Below are positions 1 to 7,164 of a stretch of DNA of 16,733 nt, piece by piece. The notes under the pieces were generated by a model. The model had not been told where the DNA came from. It made no database searches and was given only the letters and a program-made list of their open reading frames with translations. Position 1 is the first letter of the stretch; the number at the start of each line of letters is the position of its first letter. Source of the stretch: Methanobrevibacter_A sp964431035 (GTDB taxonomy: Archaea; Methanobacteriota; Methanobacteria; Methanobacteriales; Methanobacteriaceae); NCBI GenBank assembly GCA_964431035.1, contig CAYSIF010000037.1:1-16733 (forward strand), given 5' to 3'. Position numbers and translations under genes: made by a program.

Positions 1-35
1 GGTAAAACTAAAATTGGTTGTTGTTGTTGTGCCAT
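1..35 (-). CDS. Thermosome subunit, N-terminal fragment (cut by window edge)
   Basis: Read on the minus strand from an ATG at 35-33, the codons give MAQQQQPILVL and then run off the window. This matches the conserved start of methanogen group II chaperonin subunits (MAQ..QPILVLPEGT...). A GAGGCG ribosome binding site lies 9 nt upstream of the ATG. The thermosome is the ATP-driven double-ring cytosolic chaperonin of archaea. Only 11 complete codons are visible, so the call rests on the N-terminal signature and the ribosome binding site. Which subunit (alpha or beta) it is cannot be decided. Confidence 0.85.
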   Translation of the reverse strand, partial: MAQQQQPILVL

Positions 36-78
36 TTTAATATTCGCCTCTAAAATTTTTTTTGTTAATCTTTTTTAT

Positions 79-102
79 TAGTATATACTAGTAGATTATA
101 AA
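79..102 (-). promoter_or_regulatory. Putative thermosome promoter with palindromic operator
   Basis: On the minus strand, CTTTATAATC (TATA-like core at 95-102) is followed by the perfect 12-bp palindrome TAGTATATACTA (79-90). With the usual 25-27 nt spacing, transcription would start near 70-75, leaving a leader of about 35-40 nt before the ATG at 35. The palindrome would lie between TATA and start site, where an archaeal repressor could block RNA polymerase. The layout is visible; the function is inferred. The palindrome itself contains TATATA and could instead be the TATA element. Confidence 0.4.
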
Positions 103-586
103 GAAAAATCTTGTCTGTTATTTTATAAAAAAATTATATAATTTTTTTTGCAAGATTTTATAAAAAAAGTTATATGAATATTTTTTTATTCTTTGCTAAA
201 TCTTACACTATTCACACTATCTTTTAGTCAAATATTAATTTTAGAATTAGTATTTTTTGTAGTGTAAAATAGATTTTATTATTTTTATTAAAAACCATCT
301 CTAAAAAATTTTTTTTATGATTTAGCATAAAAAAGAATGATATAACATTTTTTTATATTTTTTTACCTACATTATAAAATGTAGTATACTTAAATATAAA
401 TACTTTGCGATTAATGTTACAAAAATTTTAGGTAAAATAAGCACAATTGTACAGAAAAAACTGTTAAAAGTGAACAAAAATACAATATTTATTAAAAGTT
501 ACAAAAGGTTATTATAATAAAAATAATAGACTTAACACATTTGTTAAAGACACAAACCCCATCACAACAAACATGTGAGATATAAG
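103..586. other. Long AT-rich gene-free stretch with small repeats
   Basis: No ORF with a ribosome binding site, no tRNA and no C/D-box pair was seen here. It holds an imperfect direct repeat (TTTTATAAAAAAA at 121 and 156, period 35) and three ACACTA-containing octamers (203-210, 212-219, and inverted 260-267). It also holds two short hairpins: CTACATT-ATAA-AATGTAG at 367-384 and TTAACA-CATT-TGTTAA at 532-547. Part of it must be upstream control DNA for the thermosome gene. The rest is unexplained. Confidence 0.5.
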
Positions 587-593
587 AAAAAAA
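587..593 (-). terminator. Oligo-T terminator candidate after the channel gene
   Basis: On the minus strand a run of seven T residues (587-593) lies about 20 nt beyond the channel stop codon, inside a T-rich stretch and without a stable hairpin. Archaeal RNA polymerase terminates at such oligo-T tracts. The call rests on position and composition only. Confidence 0.35.
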
Positions 594-614
594 CACAAAA
601 TGAAAAGAATGGAA

Positions 615-1424
615 TTAGTTTTGACTAATCAATTTATCCAATTTATCATTAATAACATCCAATTTTTTCTCCAATTCCCTATCCTTTTTAGAATTCTCTT
701 CCAAAGCAATGCTTAACTTATCAACCCGTTCATTTAATCTTATCAAATCATCTTCCAAGTAACCATTACTTTGAACAATATCAGAATCTTCAGTTTTAAT
801 TAAATTCTTTGTATAAATAGAAGATATTGCTCCCGTAAGAATACTAAAACAAAAAACACCAAAAATCAATAAAACAGACCCGATAATTTTTCCACCAAAA
901 GAAGTTGGAATAAAATCTCCATAACCCACCGTTGTCAAAGTAACAATAACATACCAGAAACTTGAAAATAAAGAAGTGAATCCAGAGTCAAATTCATATA
1001 ATAAAAATGAAGTTAATGCAACAAATATGAAAACAATGATAAATATTTTATCAAGATATGTTCTTTTTAAAAATTTGAATACAAACTTTAAATCTTTACT
1101 GAATAATAGAACTACTCTTGCAACTTTTAATAGTCTTATTATCCTTACAAAACGGAAGAATCTTAATAAAAAGAAATCAAATGGAATAATTGCTATTAAT
1201 TCAAAAATATTTTCTCTTAAAAATTTTTTCCTATTATCTGACTTATACAGCCTATATACATATTCAACAAATAATATAGAACAAAGACATAAATCAAAAT
1301 TAATTATTGCATTACTAGTAGATACGGGCAGAATATAAAAGGTATCCCAAATTAATAAAATACAATCTAATAAAACCAGTACAGCCGTAAAAACAGACCA
1401 TACAATATTAAGTTTATTTTCCAT
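615..1424 (-). CDS. Voltage-gated-type potassium channel, six-helix
   Basis: The 269-residue membrane protein has the Kv-channel layout. S1-S3 hydrophobic segments lie at about 8-32, 40-60 and 73-86. An S4 segment (87-103) has a basic residue at every third position: R88, R91, R94, R97, K100, R103. S5 is at about 126-143. The pore loop carries the selectivity filter TVGYG at 165-169 followed by D170, and S6 is at about 178-205. The C-terminal tail (222-268) is a charged coiled coil, probably for tetramer assembly, with no RCK or cyclic-nucleotide domain. The family conducts K+ across the cell membrane; M. jannaschii MVP is a characterised methanogen example. The ATG lies 21 nt after the stop of the SHOCT protein gene, so the two are probably cotranscribed. 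The ribosome binding site is weak (GTGG). Gating polarity cannot be read from sequence. Confidence 0.9.
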   Translation of the reverse strand: MENKLNIVWSVFTAVLVLLDCILLIWDTFYILPVSTSNAIINFDLCLCSILFVEYVYRLYKSDNRKKFLRENIFELIAIIPFDFFLLRFFRFVRIIRLLKVARVVLLFSKDLKFVFKFLKRTYLDKIFIIVFIFVALTSFLLYEFDSGFTSLFSSFWYVIVTLTTVGYGDFIPTSFGGKIIGSVLLIFGVFCFSILTGAISSIYTKNLIKTEDSDIVQSNGYLEDDLIRLNERVDKLSIALEENSKKDRELEKKLDVINDKLDKLISQN

Positions 1425-1445
1425 AACTTAAACCACAATAATAAA

Positions 1446-2960
1446 TTATAATAAATCTTTTTTCTTCTTGTTGAATTCTTCTTCAGTGATTATGCCTTCT
1501 TTAAACAATTCATAATATTTTTTAATCTCATCAGCATTACTATCATTATTAATAACATTGATTGGATTGTTTGACTGTTGTTTTCTTGACTTATAATCCA
1601 TCCAACATTCTTTAACCCTATTAAACATATGTTGTGTTGTTTTTACTAAAGAAATAACATCATTCCCTGTTGTTGTGATATTTATTGAATCCAATGCCCC
1701 GATTAATAACACTTTATCAAAATGTATGCTTGCAACATTCTCAAAATATACTACATCATCCCCATAATCAATACCTAAAAACGAACCTGTTTTTTTAATT
1801 TCAATTCTATCCCCAAATACTGATACACTCGCATTTACAATCTTGAAATCAGTCCCACCTGGAAGAGGTATTGAATCTTCAAGAGTTTTACAATTAAAAT
1901 TATAGAGACATACATTATTATTACGATTATTATTACCATTAGCCATATTTGATTCTGATGATTTATTTAAAGCCGAAGATGAAGACTGTTTATTTATTTC
2001 TTGATTTTTTAAACGTTCCTCAGTTTTTCTTTTTCTCTCTTCTTCATCTTTTTTCTCTTTATTAATCAAATCCTTTGCTTTTTTCTTGTAATCTTTTCTT
2101 TTTGTTTTATAATCCTTAGCATATTCCTTTCCAAAGTAACTATTTAAATCCTTTTGAGACTTGAATGGAGTGGTATCTTTATCTTCTATTAAAAATTCAG
2201 AGCATAATGTTTCAACATCCAAGTCTAATAATTCTTCTAAACGAAGTTCAACATCTTCAAGTTTTAAATCATAATTTTTAATTTCATATTCTAAAATAGA
2301 TTTGTAATCTGTGTTTAGTGTGTCTTTAGGAAGGTCGTGTTTTTCAAGCCTTTTTTTAAAACCATAATTTGTTGATTCACCACATAGCCTTCTTAATAAT
2401 AATTTTGTATCACTTTCAAATTTTTTTAACTCCTCAGGAGATAAATTATTTTTTTCTTCCGTCTTCTCATTATCTTGTGAAGTATAATTTGAACTAATTT
2501 GATTTTCTTTTTCATATGTAGATTGAACATTATCATTATCATTATTAAGATCCAAATTAGAAGAATTAACTTTTTTCTGATTTATATTAGTAGATTGATC
2601 CATTTTAAGTTTTTTATAATATTTTTCTTTATATTTTCCACCCATAAACTCCGTAATTTCTTTTTGGGTGTGGAAACGACTACTATCAATATCATTCCTA
2701 ACAATTTTTAGAAATAAAGTATCAATATCCAAATCAAGTAATTCATCTAATCTTTTTTCAATATCTTCAGTTTCTAAACTCCCATTTTTAAATTCACTTT
2801 TAAGAACATTCTTATAGTTAACACTTGTTGTAGTTCTTGATAGATTATGGTCAAGTGCCTTTTTTACGAAAAAATCATTAGGGACAAAACCCCCGCAAAT
2901 TTCTTTTAATCTGGCATCGAATTCTTTTTCCTCATCAGTTTTTTTACTGAATAATCCCAT
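1446..2960 (-). CDS. Duplicated-domain protein with PH-like region and C-terminal SHOCT
   Basis: The 504-residue protein has no signal peptide or membrane segment. Residues 31-120 and 201-290 are tandem copies of one unrecognised domain. They align without gaps at an offset of 170 with about 35 of 90 residues identical; the best block is RLDELLDLDIDTL (70-82) against RLEELLDLDVETL (240-252). Between them is an Asn/Ser-rich linker (121-178). A Lys/Glu-rich helix (290-325) and a Ser/Asn-rich linker follow. Residues 355-458 resemble a bacterial-PH-type beta domain, and 476-504 form a SHOCT segment (YYELFKEGIITEEEFNKKK), a short oligomerisation or recruitment module. The start is supported by AGGGGG 10 nt upstream. 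It sits 21 nt before the potassium channel gene, suggesting a shared operon and perhaps a membrane-associated partner role. The function of the repeats is unknown. Confidence 0.8.
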   Translation of the reverse strand: MGLFSKKTDEEKEFDARLKEICGGFVPNDFFVKKALDHNLSRTTTSVNYKNVLKSEFKNGSLETEDIEKRLDELLDLDIDTLFLKIVRNDIDSSRFHTQKEITEFMGGKYKEKYYKKLKMDQSTNINQKKVNSSNLDLNNDNDNVQSTYEKENQISSNYTSQDNEKTEEKNNLSPEELKKFESDTKLLLRRLCGESTNYGFKKRLEKHDLPKDTLNTDYKSILEYEIKNYDLKLEDVELRLEELLDLDVETLCSEFLIEDKDTTPFKSQKDLNSYFGKEYAKDYKTKRKDYKKKAKDLINKEKKDEEERKRKTEERLKNQEINKQSSSSALNKSSESNMANGNNNRNNNVCLYNFNCKTLEDSIPLPGGTDFKIVNASVSVFGDRIEIKKTGSFLGIDYGDDVVYFENVASIHFDKVLLIGALDSINITTTGNDVISLVKTTQHMFNRVKECWMDYKSRKQQSNNPINVINNDSNADEIKKYYELFKEGIITEEEFNKKKKDLL

Positions 2961-3034
2961 TAAAAGATTCCCCCTGAAAAAATATTATAATGTGCTGAAA
3001 AATAAAAATAAATGAAAATTATTAAGAAAATAAA

Positions 3035-4327
3035 TTAATTAGTAGCTTTTTTAGTCCAGTATGTTTCACCGTCTTTTTCTTCACTGGTTAAGTATCCTTT
3101 CTTTTCTATTGCTTTTAGTATGCTTCCAGTATTTCCAAAGGATAAGTCTTTGAATGCTACTTTATTAATGTATTTTTGTATTTCATATGTTGATTTTGAC
3201 TCATCAGGTAGTAGATTGTATATTTGTGATTGCATTAATGATAGTCCTTTTATTGGTTCTGCAGTTATTTTTGTGTATACATCATCTACATATTCTAGTT
3301 CTTTCACTCTTTTTTTAGTTTCTTCTAAGTCTTTTTTGAGTTTGGTTATGTCGTCTGGTATGTAATCGTTTTGTTGGTTTTCATCAAATAGATCTTTGAT
3401 TTTTTCTAGTTTTTTGATTTTTGCATCTTTTTTGTAGATTTCTTCTTGTATTTTTGCATAATCTTCTCTTGGTATGTAGTGTTCTTTGTATGTGTTTAGT
3501 TCCATTTCTTTTTCATTGAGTTCTATGTTTCTTGTGTTTATTTCTTGTTTTAGTTCATCTATTACTGAGTTGCTTATGATGTTTTTGTTTAGTTCTGTTA
3601 TTTCGTCTTTGTATCCTTCGATTTTTTCGTTGAGTTCTTTTATTTCTGTGTTTTTCTTTTCTATTTCTTCTGTGGAGTCTTTTATTTGTTGTTCTAGTTT
3701 TTTGTTTTCTTCTAGGGATTTGTTTTTATCGTTTTCTAGTGTTTTTGTTTCATTTTGTGATAGTATTAAGTCTTTGGATAATTTTTGTATTTCTTCGTTT
3801 TTTTCTTGTAGTGTGTTTTCGTTGTCTTCTAAGTCTTTTTTGTTGGTGTTGTAGTTGTTTGAGAGTTGTAGTACTTCGTCTTGTAGGTTTATTATTCTTT
3901 GGTTTAGTTCTTTTATTTCTGTGTCTTTGTTTGTTATTGTTTCTTTTTGTGTGTCTATTTCGTTTTGTAGTGTGGATAGTTCGTGTTCTTTGAAGCTTTT
4001 GAGGTTTTCATCTAAGTCTATTTTTAGGTTTGTGAAGTAGTCTATTTTTCCGTCGAGTTCGTTTATGTAGTTGTCTTTTTCTTGTATTTGGGCATTTAGT
4101 GTGGTGATGTTTTGTTGTTGTTCTTGTAGTTGGATGTTTAGGTTATTTATTTGTTGGTTTTTTTCGTTGATGTTTTGTTCTAGTTCTGTTAGTTTTGGAT
4201 TGTTTTCTAGCAGGTTGTTTTTTTCTTCTTCTATTTTTACTATGTTTAATTTTAGTTTGTTTATTTCTAGTAAGCTTGATTTTACTAGTTTTTGGAGTTT
4301 TTGGTATTCTTGTTCTTCTACAGTCAT
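3035..4327 (-). CDS. Long coiled-coil protein with C-terminal winged-helix-like domain
   Basis: The 430-residue protein is almost all Glu, Lys, Asn, Gln, Leu and Ile heptads from about residue 5 to 345, a long coiled coil. Breaks at 284-291 and 318-326 (both with Pro) suggest hinges. Residues 358-428 form a compact domain with the spacing of a winged helix: helix 363-372, helix 380-389, recognition-like helix 400-411 (GSILKAIEKKGYL), then a wing around DGETYW. There is no signal peptide, membrane segment, or SMC-type ATPase motif. It is the last gene of the aspartate/lysine operon, 23 nt after asd. The ribosome binding site is weak, so it may depend on translation of asd. DNA binding or a scaffolding role is inference; no named family was recognised. 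Confidence 0.75.
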   Translation of the reverse strand: MTVEEQEYQKLQKLVKSSLLEINKLKLNIVKIEEEKNNLLENNPKLTELEQNINEKNQQINNLNIQLQEQQQNITTLNAQIQEKDNYINELDGKIDYFTNLKIDLDENLKSFKEHELSTLQNEIDTQKETITNKDTEIKELNQRIINLQDEVLQLSNNYNTNKKDLEDNENTLQEKNEEIQKLSKDLILSQNETKTLENDKNKSLEENKKLEQQIKDSTEEIEKKNTEIKELNEKIEGYKDEITELNKNIISNSVIDELKQEINTRNIELNEKEMELNTYKEHYIPREDYAKIQEEIYKKDAKIKKLEKIKDLFDENQQNDYIPDDITKLKKDLEETKKRVKELEYVDDVYTKITAEPIKGLSLMQSQIYNLLPDESKSTYEIQKYINKVAFKDLSFGNTGSILKAIEKKGYLTSEEKDGETYWTKKATN

Positions 4328-4350
4328 TTTTTTAAACCATTATTGTTTTT

Positions 4351-5400
4351 TTATAGTATTCTTTCATTAATTAGTTCTGCGTTTAATATAGATGCTCCTG
4401 CTGCTCCTCTTATTGTGTTGTGTCCTACTAGTACGTATTTGAAGCTGTTGTTGAATGCTTGGTCCTGGCGTAGTCTTCCTACTGTTACTGCCATTCCGTT
4501 GCTTGCTCCTCTATCGAGTCTTGGTTGCGGTCTGTCTTCTTCGTCTTTTACAATTACCGGGTGTTCTGGTGCTGATGGTAGGTTTAGTTCTTGAGGTAAT
4601 GCTTGGAAGTTGGCCATTGTTTCTTTGATATTGTTGATATCTTCGTTTTCTTCTAGTTCTACGAATACTGCTTCTGTGTGTCCGTCTATTACTGCTACTC
4701 TGTGGCATGATGCACTTAGGTTGAAGTTTGCTTTTTTTACTTCTCCATTTTCATAGGATCCTAAGAGGTATAGACTTTCGCTTTCCATTTTTTCTTCTTC
4801 TTGTCCTATGTATGGTATTACATTGTCGAGTATTCCCATTGATGGTACTCCGTTGTATCCTGCTCCAGAGAGTGCTTGCATTGTTGATACGTATACTCTT
4901 TGGATGTTGTATTTTTCTACTATTGGTTTTAGTGTTAGTGTTAGTGCTATTGTTGAGCAGTTTGGGTTGGTTACTAGGAATCCGTCCCAGTCGTATGCTT
5001 TTTGTTGGTCGTCAATCATGTCGAGTGTTTCAGGGTTGACTTCTGGGATACATAGTGGTATGTGTGGTTTCATTCTCATTGCACTTGCGTTTGATGCTAC
5101 TACGAAGTCTTTTGCGAATTTTGGTTCTATTTTTTCTGCTTGTTGTGATGGTATTGATGAGAATAGTATTTCTACATTTGAGTCTACTTTGCTTGGGTCT
5201 GTTTCTGTGACTTTTATGTCTTTTACTGATTCTGGCATTTCGCTATCTAGTAGCCATGTTGTTGCATCTTCGTATCTTTTTCCAGCAGATCTTTCAGATG
5301 CGAGTAGTGTTGTTATTTCGAAGTCAGGATGGTTTTCTAGTAGTCTTATGAAGTTTTGACCTACCATTCCTGTTGCTCCAATTATTCCTACATTAACCAT
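4351..5400 (-). CDS. asd: Aspartate-semialdehyde dehydrogenase
   Basis: This enzyme reduces aspartyl-4-phosphate with NADPH to L-aspartate 4-semialdehyde, the branch point to lysine/diaminopimelate, threonine, methionine and, in archaea, the aromatic pathway. The 349-residue protein begins with a Rossmann fold, GIIGATGMVG (5-14). It carries the active-site cysteine in TNPNCST (C148) and the catalytic histidine in the RVAVIDGH motif (H241). Length and motifs fit the archaeal/fungal-type Asd. The ATG is preceded by AAGGAG about 9-10 nt upstream. It is fourth in the operon, 24 nt after dapB and 23 nt before the coiled-coil gene. The coding strand is strikingly C/A-rich at third positions compared with genes left of base 3000. 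Confidence 0.95.
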   Translation of the reverse strand: MVNVGIIGATGMVGQNFIRLLENHPDFEITTLLASERSAGKRYEDATTWLLDSEMPESVKDIKVTETDPSKVDSNVEILFSSIPSQQAEKIEPKFAKDFVVASNASAMRMKPHIPLCIPEVNPETLDMIDDQQKAYDWDGFLVTNPNCSTIALTLTLKPIVEKYNIQRVYVSTMQALSGAGYNGVPSMGILDNVIPYIGQEEEKMESESLYLLGSYENGEVKKANFNLSASCHRVAVIDGHTEAVFVELEENEDINNIKETMANFQALPQELNLPSAPEHPVIVKDEEDRPQPRLDRGASNGMAVTVGRLRQDQAFNNSFKYVLVGHNTIRGAAGASILNAELINERIL

Positions 5401-5424
5401 TATTATTTACTCCTTATTGTTTTT

Positions 5425-6243
5425 TTATAATCCTAGAACGTCTTCCATGTTGCTTATTTTTCCAGGTTCTGCATTGTTGATGTATCTTATTGCTCTTATT
5501 ACACCTGCTATGAATACTTCTCTTTTGTGTGCTTGGTGTTTTATTTCGAGTCTTTCTCCGTCTCCTGCGTAGATTACTGTGTGGTCTCCTACGATGTCTC
5601 CTCCACGTATTGAGTGTACTCCTATTTCTTCAGGTGTTCTTTTTCCTACGTGTCCTTGTCTTCCATATACCCCTATTTCTTCAGGGTTGCGGTTTAATTG
5701 TTCAGATATTACTTCGAATGCTGTTACTGCTGTTCCTGATGGTGCGTCTTCTTTTTGGTTGTGGTGTGCTTCGATTATTTCTATGTCAAAGTCGTTGAGT
5801 ATTGGTGTTAAGTCTTTTAGTACTTTCCAGAATACGTTTACTCCGATTGCGAAGTTTGTTGTCATTACTGCTTTGATGTTGTTGTCTTGTACTGCTTTTA
5901 GGTTGTTTGCTGCTTGTTCTTCTGTGAATCCTGTTGTTCCTACTATGAGGTTTACTTTTGTTTTTGCTGTTTTTTGTATTGTTTCTGCTGCTGCAGGTGC
6001 TATTGTGAAGTCTACTAGTACGTCTGGTTTTGTTGCTTCTAATGTTTCAACTAGTTTGTTTGAGTCGGATACTGGTACGTTTATTGTTCCTATTCCTATT
6101 ACTTCCCCAATATCTTTTCCTTCTAGTGGTGTGTTTGGCATTTCTATTGCTGCAACTACTTCCATGTCGTCATTTTCTTGTATTTTTTTTATAATGCCTG
6201 AGCCCATTCTTCCAGCGGCACCAGTTATTGCTACTTTTATCAT
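5425..6243 (-). CDS. dapB: 4-Hydroxy-tetrahydrodipicolinate reductase
   Basis: DapB reduces hydroxy-tetrahydrodipicolinate to tetrahydrodipicolinate with NAD(P)H, the second committed step to diaminopimelate and lysine. The 272-residue protein starts with the nucleotide-binding loop VAITGAAGRMGSG (4-16). Its substrate and catalytic signature, HHNQKEDAPSGTA, contains the family's His-His, the Lys, and the DAPSGTA loop. The length matches the family. The upstream GGGG element is some 11 nt from the ATG, less ideal than those of asd and dapA. It lies 24 nt after dapA and 24 nt before asd. The later DAP steps (in Methanobacteriales thought to use LL-DAP aminotransferase) are not encoded in this window. 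Confidence 0.95.
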   Translation of the reverse strand: MIKVAITGAAGRMGSGIIKKIQENDDMEVVAAIEMPNTPLEGKDIGEVIGIGTINVPVSDSNKLVETLEATKPDVLVDFTIAPAAAETIQKTAKTKVNLIVGTTGFTEEQAANNLKAVQDNNIKAVMTTNFAIGVNVFWKVLKDLTPILNDFDIEIIEAHHNQKEDAPSGTAVTAFEVISEQLNRNPEEIGVYGRQGHVGKRTPEEIGVHSIRGGDIVGDHTVIYAGDGERLEIKHQAHKREVFIAGVIRAIRYINNAEPGKISNMEDVLGL

Positions 6244-6267
6244 ATTCTTTTTACCCCGTAATTTTTT

Positions 6268-7164
6268 TTATATTAAGTTTAAATCTTTTAGTGCTTTTCT
6301 TAATGTTTCTTTATTTTCTTTTAGCATTGGAACTAATGGCATTCTTAGTTCTCCTGAAGGCATGCCCATAATATTAAGTGCTGTTTTAAGTGGTACTGGG
6401 TTGCTTTCTATGAATAATGCTTTGAATAAGTCGTATAATTCGTAGTTTAGTTCGCTTGCAGTTGTGAAATCTCCTTTTAGTGCTGCGTTAACCATTGTTG
6501 TGACACGTTTTGGATCTACGTTTGCTGCTACACTTATAACTCCTTTTACTCCTAGTGACATCATTGGTACTGTGAGTCCATCTTCTCCTGAGAGTATTGT
6601 GAATTCTTCTGTTGTGATGTTTTCTTCTTTAAGTAGTTTGAATGTTGTTGTGAATTTGTTAAGATCGGAGACTGCTTCTTTTAATCCTACAACGTTTTCC
6701 ATTTTTGCAAGTTCTACTATTGTTTCGGAAGTTATATCTACTCCTGTTCTTGATGGTACATTGTATGCTATTATTGGGATTTTTGTAGCTTCGTTTAGTT
6801 TTTTGTAGTGTTCTATTATTCCGTGTTGTTGTGGTTTGTTGTAGTATGGAGTTATTACAAGTGCATAATCTGCTCCGGATTCTCCTGCGAATTTTATTAA
6901 GTCTAATGATTCTTTTGTGGAGTTGCTTCCTGCTCCTGCAAGGGTTATTACTCTTCCTTTTGCTTCATCGATTAGTATTTCTATTAATTTTTTTTGTTCT
7001 TCATGTGTTATTGTAGCTGATTCTCCAGATGTTCCTGCTGCTAAGAGTCCATCTACACCATTTTCTATTAAGAAATTTATATTTGATCTGTATCCTTCTT
7101 CATCAATTTGATTATCCTCTGTGAATGGAGTAGCCATTGCGACAAAAGTTCCTTCTAATTTCAT
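6268..7164 (-). CDS. dapA: 4-Hydroxy-tetrahydrodipicolinate synthase
   Basis: DapA condenses pyruvate with aspartate semialdehyde, the first committed step to lysine. The 298-residue protein is a TIM-barrel class I aldolase with all family signatures: AAGTSGES (42-49, with T45 equivalent to the catalytic Thr), TPYYNKP (Tyr107 region), YNVPSRTG (Tyr134), and the Schiff-base lysine in VGLKEA (K162). The ATG overlaps the stop codon of aspartate kinase in an ATGA junction, so the two genes are translationally coupled. GAGGTG about 6-8 nt upstream, inside the lysC end, is a near-perfect ribosome binding site. Coupling kinase and synthase fits flux into the lysine branch. Confidence 0.96.
   Translation of the reverse strand: MKLEGTFVAMATPFTEDNQIDEEGYRSNINFLIENGVDGLLAAGTSGESATITHEEQKKLIEILIDEAKGRVITLAGAGSNSTKESLDLIKFAGESGADYALVITPYYNKPQQHGIIEHYKKLNEATKIPIIAYNVPSRTGVDITSETIVELAKMENVVGLKEAVSDLNKFTTTFKLLKEENITTEEFTILSGEDGLTVPMMSLGVKGVISVAANVDPKRVTTMVNAALKGDFTTASELNYELYDLFKALFIESNPVPLKTALNIMGMPSGELRMPLVPMLKENKETLRKALKDLNLI

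Noticed and set aside
367..384. Hairpin CTACATT-ATAA-AATGTAG as a terminator or riboswitch
   Set aside because: It has only 7 bp and no adjacent gene end or T tract in a useful place; kept only as part of the gap description.
3061..4300. Repetitive T/G-rich sequence resembling a simple repeat or CRISPR-like array
   Set aside because: There is no constant repeat-spacer period. The pattern is produced by heptad codons of a coiled coil on the other strand.
3486..4370. Several serine/phenylalanine-rich plus-strand frames (membrane-like)
   Set aside because: They are complements of Glu/Lys/Asn codons in the coiled-coil gene; no ribosome binding site or conserved pattern.
4808..5359. 183-codon plus-strand open frame opposite asd
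   Set aside because: Same antisense artefact, with low-complexity Ser/Ile/Phe composition.
5579..6445. 288-codon plus-strand open frame opposite dapB/dapA
   Set aside because: It is antisense to two enzymes with full catalytic motifs. The translation is Ser/Thr/Ile/Phe-rich with no domain and no ribosome binding site, a shadow of biased codon use.
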